Source: Pezicula radicicola
Lineage: Eukaryota; Ascomycota; Leotiomycetes; Helotiales; Dermateaceae
Direction of reading: 5' to 3'
Assembly (NCBI GenBank): GCA_003008705.1
Contig: PDUO01000013.1
Coordinates: 826,702-890,701, forward strand
Length of the DNA stretch: 64,000 nt
Shown: one piece after another, positions 33,177 to 43,757 of the stretch
How the letters are laid out: every line of letters starts with the position of its first letter
Position numbering within the stretch: position 1 is the first letter of the stretch
The notes under the pieces: generated by a model
The model's database searches: none
Told to the model about the DNA's origin: nothing
Seen by the model: the letters and a program-made list of their open reading frames with translations, nothing else
Position numbers and translations under genes: made by a program

Positions 33177-34205
33177 TCAAGAAAAAGGTGTGAAAGCCCT
33201 ACGACCATTGAATCTTGCTAGATCATCCTCAACTTCAAGATCCGTGCCTGTCATTTCCATGTCGTCATCAGTGTTTATGTCATCTCTACCTCGCTTAAGT
33301 TTAGCAGGCTGCGTAGGTAGATACTTATTGTTCTGTATCTGTTGCTGACAGTGGTCTTGAAAAACAGATTTCTTAGCTTCCAGATATTGTTGATAGGTTG
33401 AAAGTAGGGTTTTGAGGCCGTCGTCGAAGGCTACGCAGAAACGTTGTCTTTGAACCCACTGGATAGCGCCAACTAGAGAGCAATCGTACATTTGCATTAT
33501 GTAGGCCGCCACAACACAGGCAGATCGTTCGTTACCAGACTCGCAAAAGACGAGGACTTTGCCCCATGTCTGCCTTTCGCCGGCATCGCTTTGATAAGTA
33601 GTAGATTGCTGTTGTTCACGTTTTTGTCGGTAGATCGAGTGCAAGTGGTTATTAATGACTCTGACAGCTTGGGGAAAGGCATGAATAAGTTCTTGGTTTC
33701 CAGAAACGTCGATTGCCTGCGCCTCGATGCCGAGTTGACCCGCGACCTTCTGTCCACTCAACATGCGCGCCTGTGCCATTGTCTTGTCCCGAATAACCAA
33801 AAGCAACGTGATGCCATTCTCTTGTAGCTTTTTGATATTTCTGGCGGAGGACGAAGGGCCTAGGTAGAGGAAGGGGAGGATAGCTTGGGCCTCGCGTCGT
33901 GTCTCATATTGCCAACTGTCATTTGGCTTAGCGTTGTGGTTGCCTTGGATAAGAAGCCTCAGTTCGTCGTTTGGAATGTTATCGCCTTCATCGCCGTAAT
34001 AGTGGTCTTTGGTTGGTAATACTAAATCTCCATCTTCACGATGGGGCGCGACGTGGATGTGGGGAGGAGAAGGAGGCTGTTAGCGGGGCTGTTAGTTTCG
34101 GTCCCTTTTTTTATTTCTTCGCGGGGTTACTCAGTAACTTACTCGGTAACTGTAATCTGATGATGGAGTTGCTCCAGACTGCTCAGAGGCTGTCATCGTA
34201 TCCAT
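33177..34205 (-). CDS. Atypical dual-specificity phosphatase / STYX-like protein
   Basis: Exons are 34205-34143 and 34076-33177 (phase 0), 320 aa. The catalytic domain starts at about residue 82 (EAQAILPFLYLGPSSSARN) and includes LQENGITLLLVIRD. The signature loop is VLVFCESGNERSA: Cys199-x5-Arg205 is intact, but the residue before Cys is Phe rather than the usual His, and the loop is ESGNE. A His-to-Phe change would raise the Cys pKa and may weaken activity, so the protein may be a slow phosphatase or a phospho-binding pseudophosphatase, as with STYX. An acidic C-terminal tail (DDINTDDDMEMTGTDLEVEDD) follows a KLKRGR basic patch that could be a nuclear signal. The family is clear; the substrate is unknown. 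Confidence 0.82.
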
Positions 34206-35018
34206 GCTTATTACAGGCGTAGCAAGTGTTATGGCAAGAAAGTCATGATAGACTGATCAAGGTTGCTGGCTGAGTTGAAGACATTGGAGTAGCCTAGAAT
34301 GATCCTGGACGCCCTTGAGGTGCTGTTGGATTCGCCTGGGCACTAGCGACTGCGCTAACAAAGGCTCGGCAAAACATCCATTCCGGCCTCGCGCCATCAT
34401 GTGATTTAATGTACCTGAAAATGGTTTGTTGCATATCGCAATTTGTTACGCTGGATAATCTAGCAAATTACGGCTTGTTACATACATACATACGAAAAAG
34501 TGCAATCCATCGTCACATGTTCAACATGAAGGCATGTTTCTCCTAAATATTACTAAGTATTGTCCTCACCTGCACAAAGTACCTAAAAATATGTGGCTTA
34601 GGGGATAGAGATATTTATAAAAAGCCGTTTTAGTCCAATTGTGACGAAAGTGCATCCTTCTTACTATTATTCATTCATAACTCAAGGGTTAGATCTTTTA
34701 TAAGGTTTTATTTTGATTGAGGCTGTATTGATATATAAGGGCTAAGCTACTCTGATCAAGTGAGCTGCCAAGTGAGTTATTTAAACCAAGTGGGTTCTAT
34801 TCCAAAGACAAAAGTCCATCCATGTACTTGAATTTGTTTCCATTATTATTGGAGGGATAACCCATTCGATATTTCTCTACCTGCCCATCTGTCGTTTACC
34901 CAAGAACCCCATTGTACTGTACGAAGTGATACAAAACTCTATCGATGCTCTACAGCTCGAGAACGCCATTCATGCACTCCAAACCCCTTCCCAATCAAAT
35001 ACAACACCATCAAAAGTA
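34206..35018. other. Intergenic, promoter side of the phosphatase gene
   Basis: Flanked by minus-strand genes. A TATAAGGTTTTATTTTG-type AT-rich stretch lies near 34695. No gene or repeat is recognised. Confidence 0.4.
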
Positions 35019-36842
35019 CTATGCAATGCTACTGAATCGCTGTGTATGCCTCTTTGTCTCCTCCATTTCCTCTCTCATAACCTCATTAAACTCCTCCCAT
35101 CCGTCTAGATAAAGATGATGACCCGCCTTCTTGATAATTACAACCTTGGCACTGCCATTTTCTCGCTTCTTTTCTTCTTCGCTAGCATTCTTCAGCACTT
35201 TGGCTTTCTCGTCTTTCAACTTTTGCTCTGCGGCAAAACCGCCCGCAACATCCATCCAATCGTTTTCACCGTACATCAGGACAACAGGGTAGCCAGTTTC
35301 TTTGGTCACACCACTAGGGGAGCTTGCTTGTTGGGGGAGACTTTGGCGTCCAACGCCTTGAATTCGTCGCAACAGCGGACTACGAGCAAATGCACCTGGT
35401 GCGAGGATGTATGCAAGGGCATATTCGCCACTGCCCCTTTGACGGAATAGAGAATATGCGTAATTGTGTAGAGCCTCTGACTCTTCGACAGGCAAGTGCG
35501 AGAATCTTCTGGACGTCCAGCCAGAAACGAATCGTGGACCAAGAGGACCAGTCCATCTTACTATACTGAAGGGTGATATATTCGCATCCCAGAGAACAGT
35601 CAGCCACTTCGGCAAAGGTCGACGTGGAGGTTCATTTGGCGAGGGCATCTTGTCGCCTGATTTTGAGCGGGCGTTCAGAAAGTTATTATTGTCTCCATTG
35701 GTCTTGAGTTTGCCATTTGTGTTAACAATGTCATCTTCTTGGTCTTGAAGAAACTCATTGGCCATTGTGGAGTCCTCTGGTTCTGGCATAGCGGCCTGTA
35801 CTGCATATGGATCCTCAGGAATACCGACTGGCGATGCCAGAATGAGCTTGTTTAGATGCCCGGGATATTTGAGGGCGTATGCGACAGCCATATAACCTCC
35901 CATACTATGACCTAGCAATGTGAATTTGTCAATCTTCTTCAAAACTCGCCACTCTTCCAAGGCGTCTACAAACCAACTCTCGGCCTCCGTTATCTTTCCT
36001 TCCCGATCTTTTGCGTGTATCTTGAAAGGTGGTCTACTACTCCGACCCATTCCAAGCATGTCTAACGCGTATAGCTTCCATCCTTTCACGCGACTAAGTC
36101 CCTCAAAATTCTTGTAGAAGAAACCAAGGCCAGCACCATAACCGTGCAGCATGACCAGATTGTTATCTACCTGTTCTCCCACTCTCTCAACAGAGAACTC
36201 GTTCAAGGCCCGATCTTTCCCACTCAATTTGATGAGATTCGAGTGCCATGCTCTCGGGCCACAAGGGTCGTTTATAGAACTTGTGCGTACAGGTGTTGCA
36301 GCTCTTGCAGGATCTGTATTGAGGGACATCGAAGACTGAGCAGCAGAAACTGGAGCTGAACCAGTCTGAGTGTGGGTTGGTGGTTTTTGCAGATATGGTA
36401 CAAAGGCCATGACATTATGCTCAGCCATTGCCGGTGTAATGCTTGCCCACCATTGACTAAGTCCTTCCTTGTAGCCAAGAGGAAAGTAACCTCCCTTGCG
36501 AGTCTCGCCAGCCTCTTTCGCTCGCTGCGAAGCCAGTATGGGCTTCTGAGTATGATCGGCAGAGCCGTTTGCGTTCGTAGAAGCCGACATTGTGGAATAT
36601 GCGTATCCTTCAGGTCTGCTCCTGATGTTTGCTAATTGTCGCAAGTGTATCGCGGAGGTTCGTCCGGCGAATGCGTCTGTTGGGACAGATGATCGCAGTA
36701 GAAGCGACGACAGATTGGAGGATTGCACCTTGATGGTAATATTATTGAGAGGCAGAAGGCCACCTCTCCGGATTCTCAGAGGTTTTGTATCTCTTGTCAA
36801 TTCGGAGACGGGTTTAGGAAAGTCGATAAAGCCGTGGAGCAT
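35019..36842 (-). CDS. Cld1/ABHD5-like alpha/beta hydrolase (probable mitochondrial phospholipase)
   Basis: Intronless, about 607 aa from ATG 36842. The first 85 residues are basic and hydroxylated without acidic clusters (PLRIRRGGLLPLNNITIKV), consistent with mitochondrial targeting; the next ATG is at 36590 (MSASTNANGS). Core motifs are the oxyanion strand NLVMLHGYGAGLGFFY, the nucleophile elbow LLGHSMGGYMAVAYAL (GHSMG), ILASPVGIPEDP, and the C-terminal HHLYLDG, an HX4D motif typical of the CGI-58/ABHD4/5 and Cld1 group. Yeast Cld1 deacylates cardiolipin for remodelling by taffazin. An Asn/Ser-rich insert of about 60 residues precedes PKWLTVLWDANISPFSIVRW. Function by homology; the cardiolipin substrate is inferred. 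Divergent from spo7. Confidence 0.87.
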   Translation of the reverse strand: MLHGFIDFPKPVSELTRDTKPLRIRRGGLLPLNNITIKVQSSNLSSLLLRSSVPTDAFAGRTSAIHLRQLANIRSRPEGYAYSTMSASTNANGSADHTQKPILASQRAKEAGETRKGGYFPLGYKEGLSQWWASITPAMAEHNVMAFVPYLQKPPTHTQTGSAPVSAAQSSMSLNTDPARAATPVRTSSINDPCGPRAWHSNLIKLSGKDRALNEFSVERVGEQVDNNLVMLHGYGAGLGFFYKNFEGLSRVKGWKLYALDMLGMGRSSRPPFKIHAKDREGKITEAESWFVDALEEWRVLKKIDKFTLLGHSMGGYMAVAYALKYPGHLNKLILASPVGIPEDPYAVQAAMPEPEDSTMANEFLQDQEDDIVNTNGKLKTNGDNNNFLNARSKSGDKMPSPNEPPRRPLPKWLTVLWDANISPFSIVRWTGPLGPRFVSGWTSRRFSHLPVEESEALHNYAYSLFRQRGSGEYALAYILAPGAFARSPLLRRIQGVGRQSLPQQASSPSGVTKETGYPVVLMYGENDWMDVAGGFAAEQKLKDEKAKVLKNASEEEKKRENGSAKVVIIKKAGHHLYLDGWEEFNEVMREEMEETKRHTQRFSSIA

Positions 36843-37541
36843 CAAAGCGGGAACCCCTTGAAGGGATGACGACGATGTTGGTGGCGATCAAGACAAGGCT
36901 GGGACTTTGTACAGCCTGATTACTACGGTATGTACTATGTACAGAGCCAAAGATGCGCAAAGACCGAGGGATTGTGCCTAGGAATCTAGAGGGGAAACGG
37001 ATTGGTTGATTAATTGTTACCTTTTATTGAATCATTTCATTTGCTACAGGGAGATGCCCAAATACGACTGCAAGTTCCACGCGGACGAACAGGATCCCGA
37101 GAAGGCTCAACATTTCCCTAAATCCGGTCATCAACAAAGTCTGTAATGACGAGTGCAATAGATAAACTCATATATCGCATTCGCGTAGCATTACAACTGC
37201 TATCCATTGTAACCATTCAGAAAATCCTTTTCTGCCTTGAAATGATGCATCCACTGTCAAAATTCAGCGCAGATGATGTACATTAACACGTGATAATCGC
37301 CAGCTGGGCTGAGCTCATTCCCAATAATCAGCCTTGTGAAGCCCGAATGCGCTCGAACATCTCCCGATACGCTCTTCTTAAGCATCGAAAACTCAACTTG
37401 TCCAGATCATACAAGTCAAACACAACTGTGTATACCTCCACGGGATCTGGACGTAGTCGCACATTGATTCGAAGAGCAACCTAATACGACTAGCCATGAG
37501 ATATCCATAGTGTAACTCAGAATCTGTCCAGCCCAAAGAAC
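36843..37541. promoter_or_regulatory. Divergent promoter of the Cld1-like lipase and spo7 genes
   Basis: A 700-bp spacer between two head-to-head genes that both concern phospholipid balance. ACACGTGATAATC lies at about 37286. No clear TATA box. Confidence 0.4.
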
Positions 37542-38951
37542 ATGTCGAGTAAGCTCGACCAGCTTGTCAAAGGGGCTCCTCCTCCAGAAAAAACCTTTAG
37601 CATCCCGCCAACAACAGGAGTGACCAATGCGGATACTTCGGACACAGCATCTCTGCCCGATCCCTTAGCATCCCTCCCTTCGTCACCTCCTCAGATATAT
37701 CTAAACCTATTAATCCTCGAAGCATCTCTACGCGCACAATGGCTGCAGCTACGTACGCGCCGACGGCAACATACATTCTTTCTCACGTTGCTGGGATTGT
37801 GGATTCTAGGGTTTGGTTATGCCCTGTTTCTCGCGCCGAGAGAGGATGGTAGTGGTGTTGGAGGTTCAGTGTACTGGGTTGTTGAAGTGGCAGAGAAAGT
37901 CTGTCTGATGGGAGGTATAGTGACTGGAATACTGGTATGGGGAACTGGACAATGGGAACGAGGGATTCGGTGGCCGAGGAGATGGGTAGGCACCACAAAT
38001 CGAGGTTTGAGGGGATTTAATTGCAAGCTGGTCGTAATCAAGCAATCCTGGTGGAGGGATATACTCTCAACAGTGTCATTCTTATTATCATCCGGTCTCT
38101 TCTCGAACACCAGCGGAAGTACCTTTCAGTATGTGGATCAAGGACTTTTGGCCGACTCAGAGAAGGTTACACGACATGGAGGACATCATGCACTGCCAAA
38201 TATACACGAGAATGATGATACAGCGGGCTACGAGCAGGATTTAGCGCCGGGAGGAGACTATGTCAAGCTTCTGCTGCTTCCTAAACCGTTTTCTCCTGGC
38301 TTCCGTGAGAATTGGGATAATTATCGAATAGAGTATTGGGAAAAGGAGAATGAACGACGTTTGGTTCTGCGCGGCAAAATCCAAGAACGTGAGAGGAAAA
38401 TAGCGAAAGAGGAAGGCGGCTGGCTATGGTGGACAGGTTGGCGTGGCTGGAAACGTGAAAAGGGTCACGGCGGACGAGGAGGCGACATTGAAAAGACACA
38501 TCTACATCCTCGCCACAGCCTCGTAGAAAAAGATGGAAAGCGAACTCGCAGTGGCAGCATTCGTTCAGGCTCACATTCAAGAAATTCATCCCGCGCTTCC
38601 ACTCCAGCAACAGAAGGGGAAGATAGTCTAGCACCAGGCGGTCGATCTCGTCGTGGAAGCAACGCATCAAATGCATCAGAACGCAGGAAAAAGAAAGCTG
38701 GAACAGGACCCAGGATCCAAAAGCTGACACCGACTGGATCTGTTTCTCGGTCTGCGACGCCAGAATTCCCTTCTCCGCTGGTTAGGGAGAATAGCTTTAC
38801 GAGTGTCTCTTCTCTAGATAGCGAACGTCCTGGTACTCCCGCTAAAAGTGATAGTGAATCTACTAGGTCGTTGAGAGCTTCTTCGAGACCTGGTGGTGCG
38901 CCTGCGAGAAGGACCAGCACGGGTAGGGCGGCTGGTAAGGAAACAACTTAG
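37542..38951 (+). CDS. spo7: Spo7, regulatory subunit of the Nem1-Spo7 lipin phosphatase
   Basis: ER/nuclear-envelope membrane protein that binds Nem1 and activates the lipin Pah1, directing phosphatidate to triacylglycerol instead of membrane phospholipid. Intronless, 469 aa. The family block IYLNLLILEASLRAQWLQLRTRRRQHT (split here as IYLNLLILEASLR and AQWLQLRTRRRQHT) begins near residue 51 and is followed by two membrane helices, FFLTLLGLWILGFGYALFL and a VGGSVYWVVEV to MGGIVTGILVW segment. The lumen-to-cytosol tail has KLLLLPKPFSPGFRENWD, conserved in filamentous Spo7 proteins. The last 150 residues are a Ser/Arg-rich disordered extension (RTRSGSIRSGSHSRNSSRAS), absent from the shorter yeast protein. 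Confidence 0.9.
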   Translation: MSSKLDQLVKGAPPPEKTFSIPPTTGVTNADTSDTASLPDPLASLPSSPPQIYLNLLILEASLRAQWLQLRTRRRQHTFFLTLLGLWILGFGYALFLAPREDGSGVGGSVYWVVEVAEKVCLMGGIVTGILVWGTGQWERGIRWPRRWVGTTNRGLRGFNCKLVVIKQSWWRDILSTVSFLLSSGLFSNTSGSTFQYVDQGLLADSEKVTRHGGHHALPNIHENDDTAGYEQDLAPGGDYVKLLLLPKPFSPGFRENWDNYRIEYWEKENERRLVLRGKIQERERKIAKEEGGWLWWTGWRGWKREKGHGGRGGDIEKTHLHPRHSLVEKDGKRTRSGSIRSGSHSRNSSRASTPATEGEDSLAPGGRSRRGSNASNASERRKKKAGTGPRIQKLTPTGSVSRSATPEFPSPLVRENSFTSVSSLDSERPGTPAKSDSESTRSLRASSRPGGAPARRTSTGRAAGKETT

Positions 38952-39405
38952 ATATTTTTGTTTGCAAGTAATATACCATTTTGCTCTCTTGAAAATTTGG
39001 TTTGCTATCTTAGTATCCCATCTATCCTTTTTTCTTCTATGGCCGGTAATTCAGAATACGTGGTCAGTCCAGCCCTCTTTGTAGAGATCAACATCGCTCC
39101 GACACGTAGTAGGTCAGTAACAGGACTAGTGTCCAAATGACATGTCAAACGTAAATCCAGAACGTCTGGGACAACTTTTAGCAATTCGACAATCATCAGC
39201 AAAATGTATTATGCAAGCCAACGCTGCTACCTCAAACTAAGCCGAGGGTAAGCTAGTGGGCCCACGCTTACAACACTTGCCTACCTCTATACTCCACATC
39301 TTCCACGTTCTAAACACCCATCCCAACTTCATTCAACTTATTCTCCCCGAATAGGTCTTGATATTCTGCTCACCTATCAACCCAGTCGACGTCTCGCAAC
39401 AGCCT
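38952..39405. other. Spacer between spo7 and a Zn2Cys6 regulator
   Basis: Contains the spo7 3' UTR and the promoter of the regulator. The frame is open from 39355 upstream of the chosen ATG, so a short 5' coding exon cannot be excluded. Confidence 0.4.
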
Positions 39406-41103
39406 ATGAAGCGTGCCTGCGATACCTGTATCGAGCGCAAAGTCAAGTGTGACGGCCGTTATCCTTGTTGGAGGTGCAACACTTCGTCAAGATGTGCTTA
39501 TCTAAAGCCAGCTTCCAAACGGGGGCCTAAGAAGAAAACTAGTGATCCGTTCAGAAACCACGAACCGTCACTTCCTGGAAGGGGACGTGCGCATGTTCAG
39601 AATCTCTCCCCGGCAACTACTCAAGACACAACAGGTCCTGTACCAACGGCAACGTTACTAGAATATATCTCTTTCTATAAATCCCTGTTGTATTCGGTTT
39701 GGCCTGTGGTAGACTCCGAAGTTCTAGCTAGGCGTCTAGAATCCGGGGATGAAGATGTCGAAGCATACGTCCTCGCGGTAGCGTTGTCCGCAGCTACAGC
39801 CTCCCAACTTCAACTCCCCCACATCAGCCCAGATCCGAAGATCGATGCGTCTTATATGGCTGCTGAGGCAATTAAAGGCCGGGGAAACTACGACTACCGT
39901 GAAAGACCATCTTGTGATGCTATTTTGACATCCTTTTTTCTGCATGTGCATTATGCCACACGTACGTACCCAATTTCTCCTCGGAGCGTAATTACTCATT
40001 TCGATTCAGTTATTCGGTGCTCCTGAATCACGTTTAAGTTAATCTCGAGATATATAGAATGATCAAACTAACTCCGAGTTTTTCACTGGATAGAGCTGAA
40101 GTACAGAACCTCCATGATGTTTCTACAGGAAGCAATGTCATTCGCAAAGTTGTTGCAGATGGAGAAAAGCGAAGGAGTAACTTCGATCGAGAGTCAGGAG
40201 GTATTCTTTCACACACTTTACTGCCTGCTATGGGTCACAGAAAGGTATGTTGGATGACACCCAAACCTCATTAAGTTCAAAGCTTACAGGTAAAGTAGAG
40301 GATACGCTTTTCAATGTAACTATCCAATATCCTCAACAGGACGCAAGCCTACATTTGACGAGACATCACTTTCAGAGATCGATTGCCATCAGCGAGATCT
40401 TTTGCATCTTGCAGGTCTCTTCGCAACCTATGAAACTACCTCCACTGTGCGAGATCCCACAGGGAAAAGGTCCGAATTATCTCCAGAGACCTTATGTGAA
40501 TTACAAGAACGTCTTTCAGCACCAAGAGACTTCGTGTCCACCCTCGGCTCTGTCCGTTATGTTGATTATGTTGTAACGCAGAATTGGATGAGGACTATGC
40601 TATGGCAGAAGTCAATGTCTCAAGGGATGTTATCTTCGGCCGAAACGTCAGCAGAATCTATGAGATACAACTATCCGATTAGGGTAATGCGTGATCTACT
40701 GCAATGCATTCCTAACCTTGACAAACAAACAATTATTGCAGGTGGGCAAGACCATGTGAGTTTATCTTTCCTAGTGAGAATTGTTCTAAAACTAACTTAC
40801 TCTATAAAGCTGTCGAAACTCTTCGAAATATCAAACACACTTGCAGATGTCATTCTATGTTGCTCGACTACATCCATTGCTCTGTTTGATAGCATGTGCT
40901 CCGTCGATCTTCTTTTCGTTTTGTATGCTGGGCTCTCGCCTTGTTTGCAGAATTATCCAATATATCATAATATATTATGCGGGAAGATTGAAGAAATACG
41001 TTTGAAAGCCACATTATTGACAGTCCCTCTTCAAGGAGACGAGGCATGTCAAGAGGTTGTTGGTAACGATTATCCCAAATTCTATATTGGTCAATGCCAC
41101 TAG
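39406..41103 (+). CDS. Zn2Cys6 fungal-specific transcription factor
   Basis: Exons are 39406-39961, 40094-40244, 40299-40755 and 40810-41103, 485 aa (phases 1, 2, 0). The cluster is at the very N-terminus: Cys 5, 8, 15, 21, 24 and 30 in KRACDTCIERKVKCDGRYPC and WRCNTSSRC, followed by a basic RGPKKK linker. The regulatory domain is recovered only after splicing: SFFLHVHYAT, then LKYRTSMMFLQEAMSFAKLL, HTLYCLLWVTERGYAFQ and KLFEISNTLADVI. Layout resembles the maltose/quinate-type activators of ascomycetes with the WVTERGYAFQ block. The third acceptor (AAAGTAG) was chosen because only it restores ERGYAFQ without a stop. Upstream of an UNC93-like transporter gene on the same strand, which may be its target (inference). 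Confidence 0.85.
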
Positions 41104-42124
41104 GTTATCATTCAATATCTAATCAATATATTTCCCGATTCACAATGGACTATGATTCCATTTGCCCTAAGAGGACTCTACAACCAGCAAGATACAGCAT
41201 CGTCGGAGACCAAAATCAGTACCTCAACTCAACTCCACAGTTGGCAATTTGACGGTAGTTTTATCGACAAAACAGCAATACCGCTAAGTTTAACACAAGT
41301 TAGTAATAGCTGTGATTACAAAGTATACACAGCATGTAGAGTTCCAGCTGTTATTATACGGACTTGTTCAGTTCTGGATTTCAAACCTAAAGACTTACCA
41401 ATCCATTTGTTAATTTATCCGAGAAACCCCAGATTTCTCCGAACTTTGTCTTTAGAGTCATACAAAGTCCCACTCTTTATTGGCGACATGTCATAATCAC
41501 ATGTAGTCTAGACGCATGCGTTGTTTATACTTGGGCCAAGAGTTTGGTTCGCTTAACGGCCGCACTAGTCCCCCCTTTCTATCTCCTCTATATTTTACGG
41601 TTAAGCCACACACAGTTCGCCACGCAATGTGCTGCGCGAACTTTACATAGGGCAGTATATTGGCTGTATGCTTTCTCATCAATATTTCTGTAAGTAATTT
41701 TTGGGGGGCACGTGTTGAGAATGCAGGGATTTCGGAGAAATACGACCCCTAGATCCTCCGAATTCAGATGGAGAACAATCATATTCGGGTTCCATAACAA
41801 GAGATCAGATAGTCTGAAATTGCTTGGAAAGCAAATGGTTAGTAGATCTCAGATTCAGAATTCTGGAACACGTCCTATCCTGTGGTCTTACTATGCAGTG
41901 TGCCCACTCAGCTCACTTTATTATCTACTTTTATGTAATTTCCCAAATATACCACTTGACATGTACGGGACTTCTGAATAAGTTTACTGCTGTTCATAGT
42001 GGTCTATAATCTCTTGATTTTGGCAGTCGTGCTTTTGGGACTCCACAATTCCAAGAATATTTAAGGTGTTAAAGTTCTCCTCTAAGCAAAGCACATTGTC
42101 CCGTACAAGATCGGAATCGAAGCT
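41104..42124. other. Spacer between the regulator and the UNC93-like gene
   Basis: AT-rich. An unrecognised 114-codon frame at 41152-41496 shows no coding signature and was not called. CACGTG lies at about 41709. Confidence 0.4.
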
Positions 42125-43757
42125 ATGCCTTTGTCAATTGGAACCTCAGACCGGAAACCTCTTGGGAAATACCCGGCTGCTTACGACGTAGAAATTTATC
42201 CTACGCAAATCGCTACACTAGATGAACAAGGCACGCAGAGTTTACCTCAACTTCCCCTCAATGTTGAGAAACCCCACAGAAACCCATTATGGAAACTGCA
42301 ATCACTTCACCAATCAGCAATTTCGTTCATCGCTACTCCAACTCTACAACTCACAATCCTCGGTGTTCTCTTCTTCCTTGGTCCCGGGATGTTCTGCGCC
42401 CTCAACGGTCTTGGCGGTGGTGGTCTCGGTGATCCAGTCCCAGCAAACAATGCCAATACAGCAGTATACTCAGCCCTCGCCTTAGTTGGTTTTTTCTCTG
42501 GTCCGATAGTTAACAAGATAGGATTTAGAGCATCACTGAGTCTTGGTGGACTCGGTTATGCTCTTTATGCTAGCAGTTTGCTGTGTTACAAACTCACTGG
42601 AAATGTACCTTTCTTGATACTTGCTGGTACCTTTCTAGGTATAGTTTCTAGTTTGATGTGGACAACGCAGGGAGCTATGCTGTTGTCTTATCCGAAACCT
42701 GAGCAGAAGGGGAGATTTATTTCTGTTGTTTGGTCTCTGTTTAACCTGGGTGCTGCGATTGGGAGTTTGGTAAGTCTTCTTCCGCTGGATTTTGTTATGT
42801 TATCTATAACGACTAATATCGCTATTGTAGATCGTCTTCGGGCAAAGTATCTCCTCTTCGGCCAATGGCATTTCCACCAACACCTACATCGGTTTCATCA
42901 CTCTTATGGCCATCGGTATCCTACTAGCCCAAACAATCCGCAAAATAACAAATACAACAATACCTCTCAGCACCACTACCCTCACGCCGATTCGAAAAAC
43001 CACCTTGATTAAAGAACTCAGAATCCTTCTCAACCGCCTCAGCACCGATCCCTACATCCTCCTCCTCTTCCCCATGTTCTTCGTCTCAAACTATTATTAC
43101 CCTTACCAATTCAACGATATAAATCTAAGTACCTTCAACGTTCGAACAAGAGCCCTTAACAACACCCTTTATTGGGCTTCAGAAATACCCGGAAGTTTTC
43201 TGCTTGGTTGGATTCTTGATTTGAAATTCTTTAGGCGGGCTATGAGAGCTAAGATTGCTTCAGCTTTACTTGGGGTTCTTACTATTGGGATTTGGGGTGG
43301 TGGATATGTATGGCAACGAGGTTATAGTCGTGAGAAAGTTGGCGTGGAAGGGTTTTCTCTGATCGATTTTTCTGATCATGGTTATGTTGGTCCTGCCTTT
43401 CTGTTTATTGCTTATGGATTGTTTGACGGGATATGGCAGTCATATATCTATTGGTAAGCCAAACACCTCCTCCTTCCTCAAGATTTCGAGAATTAATTTG
43501 CCTTCTGTGATAGGTCACTTGGAGTTTTGAGTAGTGATAGTAGTTGTGCGGCTGATTTCACGGGGTTTTATAAGGGTCTTCAGGCTGCTGGGGCTGCGGT
43601 GGCTTATAGTGTTAATATTAAGCAGAACCCTTTCTTGACTGACTTTTGGGTTTGTTGGGGTATGTTGATTGGAAGTTTTTTGGTTGGTGTTCCTACTGTT
43701 TTGTTTAAGATTGAGAGGATTGAGAGAGAGATTGAGATGCGTACGAGTGATGTTTAG
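42125..43757 (+). CDS. UNC93-like MFS membrane protein (DUF895)
   Basis: Polytopic membrane protein of the UNC93/DUF895 branch of the major facilitator superfamily, common in fungi and mostly uncharacterised. Introns at about 42772-42829 and 43455-43513 splice in phase. The first helices are LTILGVLFFLGPGMFCALNG with GGGGLGDP, ALALVGFFSGPIVNKIGFR, and GRFISVVWSLFNLGAAIGSL/IVFGQSISSSANG across the first junction. Later helices include PYILLLFPMFFVSNYYYPYQ, GYVGPAFLFIAYGLFDGIW and FWVCWGMLIGSFLVGVPTVLF. About 505 aa with 11-12 predicted helices and a charged C-terminus (ERIEREIEMRTSDV). The substrate is unknown; family members have been linked to ion-channel regulation in animals. Follows a Zn2Cys6 gene on the same strand. 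Confidence 0.87.

Noticed and set aside
39355..39405. Upstream extension of the second Zn2Cys6 protein (ILIFCSPINPVDVSQQP)
   Set aside because: The frame is open but has no ATG; only an unseen upstream exon could use it, so the start was placed at 39406.
41152..41496. 114-codon frame downstream of the second Zn2Cys6 regulator
   Set aside because: Does not continue the regulator in any splice phase I could justify and shows no domain.
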